The notes under the pieces were generated by a model. It saw only the letters and a program-made list of their open reading frames with translations. It was not told the origin of the DNA and did not search any database. Positions 57,645 to 64,000 of a stretch of DNA of 64,000 bases are shown one piece after another (within the stretch, counting starts at the first letter, position 1; each line of letters opens with the position of its first letter). The stretch comes from Paralithodes platypus (taxonomy: Eukaryota; Arthropoda; Malacostraca; Decapoda; Lithodidae). Location: contig CM064495.1 of the NCBI GenBank assembly GCA_032716605.1, forward strand, positions 40,016,858 to 40,080,857, written 5' to 3'. The position numbers and the translations under genes were made by a program.

Positions 57645-58321
57645 CTCATTCAATAGTGTCACTTTGGAAGTTCATGTTTCTGAAGTGATTTTGTTCTTTG
57701 ATTGTTTTTTTTGCCTTGGGGGTTGTTTTTTAAGTAGTTCGTGTGTACTGTGATTATATTGTGGTCGGAAAAGATGGTCTTGTTCACACTGTATGTTGAG
57801 ATCAGTTCTTCATTGTTGACAAAGAAGAGGTCTAGTATGTTGTTTTTTCATGTTGGTTCAGTGATTAACTGATCTAAGAAGAGCTTTTCACTTAGCTCGA
57901 GGAGTGATTTTGCTTGCTGTTGGTCTTCCTGTGTTCCTCCTGAGACTTTCCTCGTTGGCCACTGGATTATAGGGAAGTTGAAGTCGCCTGTTATCATGAT
58001 TTCGGGTGTGGGAGCGGGGAGATTGTCTAGGGTGGTGATTATTTCTTGGATTGCTCTTTTAAATTGTTCTAGGCTGCAGAGAGGGGGCCGGTACACATTT
58101 ACTAAGACCAGACCTATTTTGGTTATGTGGGAAATTAAAACTTCCACATGTCCGTTGCTGTAGGTGTGTAGGGTTTTTGTGCTAGCAGCCATGTCGTTTC
58201 TAACATAAGTAACGACTCCTCCGTATGTGCGGCTTTCTCTGTCTGTCCTGAAAGGGGTGTAATTTTCTACTGCAATTTCTGCGTCTTTGATATTTGGATT
58301 TAGGTGGGTTTCTGTGAGCAT
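57645..58321 (-). pseudogene. LINE D endonuclease domain
   Basis: From 58321: MLTETHLNPNIKDAEI, YTPFRTDRESRTYGGVVTYV, LVNVYRPPL, EIMITGDFNFPIIQWP, then a break near 57848. After it, NNILDLFFVNNEELIS and TIFSDHNIITVH follow in another frame. The order matches the APE-type LINE endonuclease. Confidence 0.85.
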
Positions 58322-58598
58322 TAAGTATAGGAAATCCTCTTGCTTTGCAAGGTCTGCGAGGAAAGGAATTTTGCTTTGATTAGTTTTAGGGTACAGACCT
58401 TGGATGTTTCCTATGAGGACAGTTTCTAGTGGGTTCTGATTGTGTTCTGCCAGGGGTATACCGGTAGGTGAGGATGTTGTTGTACCGGTAGGTTGTCTTG
58501 CCCTAGATGCCTCCCCATCATCTGGTTGGAAAGGAAGATCCCCTGGGCTTCGATTGTTTTTGTCAAGGTTTCTAATGTTTGTAACCCTTTCATGTAGC

Positions 58599-59617
58599 CT
58601 AAAAAAGCTGGAGAGTTTTCAGTTTGGGGGTTAGGTTCTGGTGCACTTTCTCGAACTTTGGGGCGGTTATTTGTGTCGTGCTCTGCTGTGGCACCACGAT
58701 TTGTAGTGGTGGTAGGATTGGGGGGGGTGGGAATTGGGGAGTTCTGGTTCCTTCTGTTTTCACTTTGGTAAGCTCTATGCCTCCTTGTACCTCGAATGTG
58801 AGGGCCGGGGCAATTCTCTTCGAGGCATTCTCGCTTCCGCAGAGAATCTTAGCAGAGTGCTGGGTGATAATTTGGGCATTTTCGACCAAGCTTGCATCCT
58901 AGGTCTGAATATGGTCCGTGCTGGATTAGTTTTTGACAGGGTTTAGGGTGCCGGTACTCACATTCCCTTCCAGCGGGTCCATGTCTGCAGTTACCCTTCC
59001 TGTAGAAGAAGCAGATGGGGGTTTGAGCTGTTCGCTTCCTCTCTTTTTTTCTTTAGTAGTGTGGGTTTAGCAGTGGCCTCGGTGTGTTCTGTTTCTGTTA
59101 CCGGGCCGGGGCCCTGCTCTGTGGAGTTTGGGGGTGGTGTGGTTGTGGTGCAACTGAGATTAATCTCAGCTGGGGTGCTTCCTAGTTCAGGTATATCTAC
59201 TATATTTTGATTTGGCCTTATAGGGGTAGGCCTAGTGGTATGGTTGGGGCTAGGTGCATTTAGGCCTATTTTATTTTGGTGGTTTGGAGGTTGGGTTGCA
59301 TTTTGTTTTGAGGCTGATTGATTTTCGATTGCCTGCTGTGCTTCCTTTGCCTCTTTTTCCCATTCCTCATCAAAGTATTTGAAACTGCAGCATTTCTCAC
59401 ATGTGTACTTTCTATTTGTTTTTAGAAGGCACATTAGTTGGTATATGGGCAATTTCAAACAAAAGAAGTGAATCCAGTCCTTACACTCACCACATTGGAT
59501 AGTGTGGATCATGTCATCACCCAAGCAGCAGGCAGCACATACGTTTGTTTGGGTTTTGGTGGTGGTAGCCATGCTGGATGATCCTGGTGTTTCCAGGATG
59601 CTTGCCGAGTCACTCAT
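58599..59617 (-). pseudogene. LINE D ORF1 with PHD-type zinc finger
   Basis: Starts at 59617 (MSDSASILETPGSSSMA). Residues ~28-78 hold a C4HC3 PHD-like pattern: CAACCLGDDMIH, CGECKDWIHFFCLK and YTCEKCC. A Pro/Asn/Thr-rich linker follows; a further stretch at 58889-58599 (ENAQIITQHSAKILCGSENA) continues in a different frame, so ORF1 is also shifted. Confidence 0.75.
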
Positions 59618-59756
59618 ATTTTCACTTTTGTTAAGTGTTCGTTAGTATTTATCACTGCACTTTTATGGTATATGTAATCACTGAGCACTTATAAGTACTT
59701 TGGTTGGTATTCTGGGGCTTGGAAAGTCTTGGGGTTTGGGTAAACTCTTCACTCAA

Positions 59757-61475
59757 ACTTTTGCTAGAAACTCCACCTTGGATGATTCCGGTGCTATTCC
59801 TCCCTCTCCGCCCTCCTCTCTTACTTATGCCTAATATCCTAATCTCTTCTAAAGATGTACTTTCTACCCTCTCTGGGCTTAACACTAATAAGGTGTACAG
59901 TCCGGACGGTGTTCCTCCTGTTCTCAAAAACTGAGCTTCAGTGCTGACTCCCTGCCTAGGCAAACTCTTTCGTCTCTGTCTATCCTCTAACGTCTTCCCT
60001 TCATGCTGGAAGTTTGCTCACATTCAACCTGTCCCAAAGAAGGGTGACCGCTCTCAACCCTCCAACTATCGTCCAATTGCTCTCATCTCTTGTCTTTCTA
60101 AAGTTTTTGAAACTATTCTTGCTTCCAAATTTCTTAAGCATTTCTCTTCTCATAATCTGCTCTCAGATCGCCAGTATGGCTTCCTTAAGAGTCGCTCTAC
60201 TGGTGATCTTCTTTCATATCTTACTAACTCTTGGTCATCCTCCTTTCGGGACTTCGGTGAGACTTTTTCTATTGCACTAGACATATCGAAAGCCTTTGAT
60301 AAGAGTCTGGCATAAATCTTTAATTTCTAAACTACCCTCCTTCGGTTTCTATCCCTCCATCTGTGCCTTTGTCTCTAATTTCCTTTCCGGCCGTTCCATA
60401 GCCGTGGTTGTGGACAGCCATTGTTCACTTCCTCACCCTATAAACTCCGGTGTTCCTCAGGGCTCTGTCCTATCTCCTATTCTCTTTCTAATTTTTATAA
60501 ATGATCTTAACGTACCTTAATTCCCATCCATTCATACGCAGACGACTCAACCTTACACTACTCCATTAGTTTTTCAGAACGCCCCAGCCAGCAATCCCTC
60601 AACGACAAACATAATGAAGCCATAGAACTCTTAAATTCTGATTTAAATACTTTTTCCAATTGGGGCAGAGAAAACCTTGTTAACTTTAATGCTTCCAAAA
60701 CCCAATTTCTCCATCTATCTACCCGTCAGGATCTCCCAGCGGAATATCCCGTATTCTTCAACAATACAAAAATCAACCCTTCATCATCTTCTCTCAATAT
60801 TCTTGGTGTCTCTTTTTCTTCTGCTCTCATTTGGAAGGACCATATTACCAGTCTTGCTAAGGCAGCCTCCCAGAAGCTGGGTGTGCTCAACCGTCTTAGG
60901 GGGTTCTTTTCCCCTGCACAGCTTCTTGCTCTGTACAGGGGCATAGTGCGCCCTTGTATTGAGTATTGTTCACATGTGTGGGGAGGTTTCTCTCACACCG
61001 CTCTCCTAGACAAAGTTGAAAGGAAGGCCTTTCGTATCATTAACTCCCGTCCACTCACCAACTCTCTGCAATCTCTCTCTCTCCGCCGCAATGTTGCATC
61101 TCTCTCGCTATTCTATCGCTACTATAATAATCAGTGTTCCTCAGAGCTATCCCAGTGCATACCACCTCCTTTACGTAGGGCACGTGGTACCAGTCTTGCA
61201 ACTCAATCCCACCCCTACTCTGCAACTCTCCAACCCAAGAGTGAAACGTTACTCTCAAACTTTCTTCAACTCAACAGCTGAGCTCTGGAACTCTCTCCCA
61301 GAATCAGTCTTTCCCTCTTCCTATGACTTAAATTGCTTCAAACTCCGTGTGTCCAGGCATTTTGGCTCGAACGTCCCTTGATTTTGGCCCTGTCACTCTT
61401 TCAACTATGGGGGAGGCACTCGCTATAGGCAGTTATGCCTTTTGCCTCCCTCAATCACATATAAAAAATATAAAA
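59757..61475 (+). mobile_element. 5'-truncated LINE (family C), degenerate
   Basis: RT fragments: TNKVYSPDGVPPVLKN then stop, [70 protein letters not shown] (shift), [31 protein letters not shown] bases near 60533, NRLRGFFSPAQLLALYRGIV, and the tail ELWNSLPESVFPSSYDLN. No endonuclease is present. An A-rich tail sits near 61461-61485. The intron-2 relics in the array and the tail at 1160 belong to this family. Confidence 0.9.
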
Positions 61476-61900
61476 AATACATAAATTAATAGGGAGCTTG
61501 TTCAGTGGTGCACTACTCTTCCCCTTCTTCCCCCTCTCCTGCTCTCCAGCCAGGCGGCTGGGGCACTGAGGGATCTCGGCCATGTCTCGCTAGACATACT
61601 GTATGCAGCGCTGCCAAAGGCAAATGTAGAGCGATATTGCTAATTATTAGCAAATATTTGCCGATGTCTATGGTAGCGCTGCGGATGAACCCCGCACGCT
61701 ACGAAGCTCGTTCTAGTGTCATTTTGAAGCTATTTTCTTCTACTTTTTGGATGAATACATATAATTTATTTGAGACACTTGCTTAATCATTCAGGAGTGC
61801 TTGAATGAGTTCTAATATAGCGGAAATATGCCTGCACCGTAAGTGTTAAAGGTTAAAAGAGTCAAATAAAGGTACTCTAATTATGGCACATGACTATGTT

Positions 61901-62392
61901 TTAACCCTTAATTAGCGGCGAGCAACATAAGTCGAGTTAAATAAAGCTGGACTATGTGGCGGCGCTCGACATAGGTCGTGTGGCAATTTCAGCACGTAAT
62001 GTTGCTGAGAGAGAGAGACAAGTGGTGGCAGGTGAGTAGCGAGCGTATGACTGCTCCAGACCACCGCGGCGAACCTACTGACACGAATCCCACCTCCTCC
62101 CTCCCTCCCTCTCTCACTCGCTATATACGGAATTGTATGGGGAAAGTGCCTAATTACATGCTTTTTGCACTCGCGTTGCACGGTTATTGCAAGAAAACTA
62201 GCCATCATAAAAGGATCGTTATGGTGTCATTCGAAAGCTCTGTTTATGCCCTTTCAGGGATAGATACTTGTTTTACGTTCTGGGTCTTATTTAGGCATGA
62301 AAATGATCACGTAAACAGCCCTATTTTGGCTAAAAACACCCCGCTGGGCGGTACATATAAATAAACCGCATAGACCGCTCGTAAGGTGTTAA
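61901..62392. mobile_element. TTAA MITE (family F)
   Basis: Begins TTAACCCTTAATTAGCGGCG and ends CCGCTCGTAAGGTGTTAA, imperfect inverted termini with TTAA at both ends. A 128-codon open frame through it (61978-62361) has no recognisable transposase motif. Confidence 0.65.
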
Positions 62393-62456
62393 GGAATGTG
62401 GACAAGTTTGGCACATTTTGGTAGATTTTATTAATCTGTAATTTTTAATGTAAAGT

Positions 62457-62869
62457 TTAACCCTTTCCCTGCGGGTGACGTTCTGGAACGCATAGGCAAT
62501 TTACACCAATTTACAGGCTTTAAAAGCCTGTAAAAGCAGTAGGAATCGAGTGTCAGTGGGCGGGAGCGTGAGGGACCTCCCTCCGACCCTCAGAGCAGCC
62601 AGCCGCTCACTGAGGGAGACTGTCCGGGTGTCTCACAACAGTGTTGCCGAGCGAGCAAGAGCTAATAATTAGCGGTTTTCCCGAATGTCTATGGCAACGC
62701 TGCGGGTGAACCCCGCCATCTACGAAGCTCGTTCTGGTCTCATTTTGAAGCTATTTTCGCCTAGTTTTCGGCAGAATACAGTTCATTTAATGTAGATGCT
62801 TGATTAATCATTCAGTAGTGCCTGAATATGCCCTAAATAGCTCAAATAAGCCTTCAGAAAATGGGTTAA
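62457..62869. mobile_element. TTAA MITE (family E), copy E1
   Basis: TTAACCCTTTCCCTGCGGGT at the left and AGAAAATGGGTTAA at the right. The interior includes the AATTTACAGGCTTTAAAAGC palindrome-like core. Confidence 0.8.
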
Positions 62870-62883
62870 ACAAGCCATCCACA

Positions 62884-63303
62884 TTAACCCTTTCTCTGCG
62901 GGCATATTTGGGCTATTTAGGGCATATTCAGGCACTTCTGAATGATTAATCAAGTGTCTGAATGAAATGAAATGTATTCAGCCGAAAACTAAACGAAAAT
63001 AGCTTCAAAATGACACTAGAATGAGCTTTGTAGCTCGCAGGGTTCACCCGCAGCGCTACCATAGACATTGGGGAAAACTCGCTATTTATGAGCAATGTAG
63101 CGCTATTTTGCCTTTAGCAGCACTGCTGAGACCCGGGGCTGGGGTCTCAGTGCACGGACAGACGTGCTGGCGGTCGGAGGTGGGTCCCTCGTGCTCCCGC
63201 CCAGTGACACTCGATTTCTACGGCTTTAACAGGCTTTAAAAGTCTGGAAATTGCTGTAAATTGCCTTGGCGTTCCGGAACGTCTCCCGTAGCCAATGGGT
63301 TAA
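62884..63303. mobile_element. TTAA MITE (family E), copy E2, inverted
   Basis: Reverse complement of E1 with moderate divergence, only 14 bp away. The pair makes a large inverted repeat of about 415-bp arms. Confidence 0.85.
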
Positions 63304-64000
63304 ATTAATATAGATATATATTTATATTTGACCTTATGTTCTATTTATTAGTACTAGTTATTAAGCATTTTACCGATTAATTTGTATATACTGTAGGCCT
63401 ATCGATGTACCGGTTTAACTTGTTCATTTTAGTGTATAATTTGTGTACGTTGATGTGTACTTTATTAATTTTACTATAAAATATTCCATATTTTAAAGTG
63501 TAGTAATTCCATAATATGTATGATAGTTTGTCTTTTCTTTGCAGATCCCATCACCCACTAGGACCATGGTAGATATAAAACATGTGGAAGCTTCCGACAT
63601 GCTGAGGCAGGCTGGGAAGACATGATTACCTAATTTAATTGAGACGTTAAAGTAAATAAGTATTTTTCGTGAATATTTTTTGGTCAAGTTACATTTGTGA
63701 GCAACCTTGAGTTAGTAAATCATGTCTTGAATTGTTCATAGTATATTCGGTCCAGTTCAATTATTTGGCTTATGTTTGGAAAACCTCTGCAGTCAGTTTC
63801 TTTTCCTTAGAGCATTATTTTTGTATGTTGGTATTTGGTGCTAATATCGAATGTAGGGTCGATTTGAGTGCAAATTTGTATATTTCATACTTTTTCCACT
63901 GTGCATGCTTTGCTCATTGTTCATGTTTATATGATAAATATGATATGTTTTATGTATAGTCTCGCCCAATAACTACCGGTACACTATTAATAAGCATTAA
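63304..64000. other. AT-rich end of window with one exon-like signal
   Basis: TTTTCTTTGCAG ends at 63544 and is a strong acceptor. The following 27 codons (63545-63625) read IPSPTRTMVDIKHVEASDML then RQAGKT and stop. An internal ATG at 63566 has a good context (ACCATGG). It may be a terminal exon of a host gene, or chance. Confidence 0.25.

Larger units (their letters stand above)
55405..59740 (-). mobile_element. CR1-like LINE (family D), near full length, dead
   Basis: Minus-strand order: PHD-finger ORF1 (59617 to ~58600), endonuclease (58321 to ~57650), RT (57639 to 55424), short 3'UTR. Two-ORF architecture with a PHD-type ORF1 is characteristic of CR1-clade LINEs. Several frameshifts break ORF2. 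Its 5' end lies next to the 5' end of LINE C. Confidence 0.85.
55275..61848. mobile_element. TTAA MITE (family E) split by two LINEs
   Basis: The left part (55275 to ~55400) starts TTAACCCGTTTGTTGCGGGG and includes TTTACAGGCTCTTAAAGCCTG, matching 62457-62590. The right part (about 61490-61848) includes TATGGTAGCGCTGCGG and ATCATTCAGGAGTGC, matching the rest of that MITE, and ends at TTAA. The 6.1 kb between consists of LINEs D and C. Confidence 0.65.

Overview
The window is non-coding-rich invertebrate nuclear DNA. Long (TA)n and (CT)n tracts, 5'-truncated LINEs, many TTAA-flanked MITEs, decayed reverse-transcriptase frames, introns and a TATA plus TCAGT core promoter all point to an arthropod. 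The LINE protein types (PHD-finger ORF1 CR1-like; endonuclease plus FADDTALVA-type RT) make a decapod crustacean the best guess. There is no bacterial-style gene organisation and no ordinary rRNA, tRNA or CRISPR locus.

The main content is a head-to-tail array of five copies of a ~6.1-kb unit (2545 to ~44603, period 6110-6165 bp in the undisturbed copies). Each unit carries one small, apparently intact four-exon gene on the + strand. Exon 1 supplies 5'UTR plus Met-Lys, exon 2 a hydrophobic signal peptide, exon 3 a variable linker, and exon 4 the C-terminus. The products are 85-89 residues long, predicted to be secreted, with no cysteine in the mature part. All five promoters share a TATA box exactly 30 bp before a TCAGT-type initiator and a perfect GGGACTTTCC (NF-kappaB/Dorsal/Relish type) site at -82 to -73. 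Exon 3 differs strongly between copies, always by in-frame indels, while the introns are nearly identical. I recognise no family. A tandem, kappaB-linked cluster of rapidly evolving linear secreted peptides (host-defence or antimicrobial candidates) is the most exciting reading of this window.

Copy 1 (2545-20612) is swollen by an antisense 8.2-kb gag-only LTR element in intron 2 and by a 4.0-kb LINE in intron 3, yet its exons and splice sites are intact. Copies 2-4 are nearly identical to each other. Copy 5 resembles copy 4 at its 5' end and copy 1 at its 3' end, so the array looks mosaic. Every unit also carries three TTAA MITEs in intron 1, decayed LINE RT sequence in intron 2, and palindromic MITEs upstream and downstream of the gene.

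The array breaks at 44604, where a 3'-truncated antisense LINE (44604 to ~48170) abuts it; that LINE is itself split by a nested 1.15-kb LINE fragment. After it come an 11-unit 31-bp minisatellite, a 1.86-kb element with long terminal inverted repeats containing 145-bp and purine-rich tandem repeats, and a relatively unique stretch (50.8-55.2 kb) with promoter-like and exon-like signals. From 55.3 to 61.8 kb a TTAA MITE is split by two head-to-head dead LINEs (55.4-59.7 kb minus, 59.76-61.47 kb plus). Three more TTAA MITEs follow, two of them as an inverted pair.
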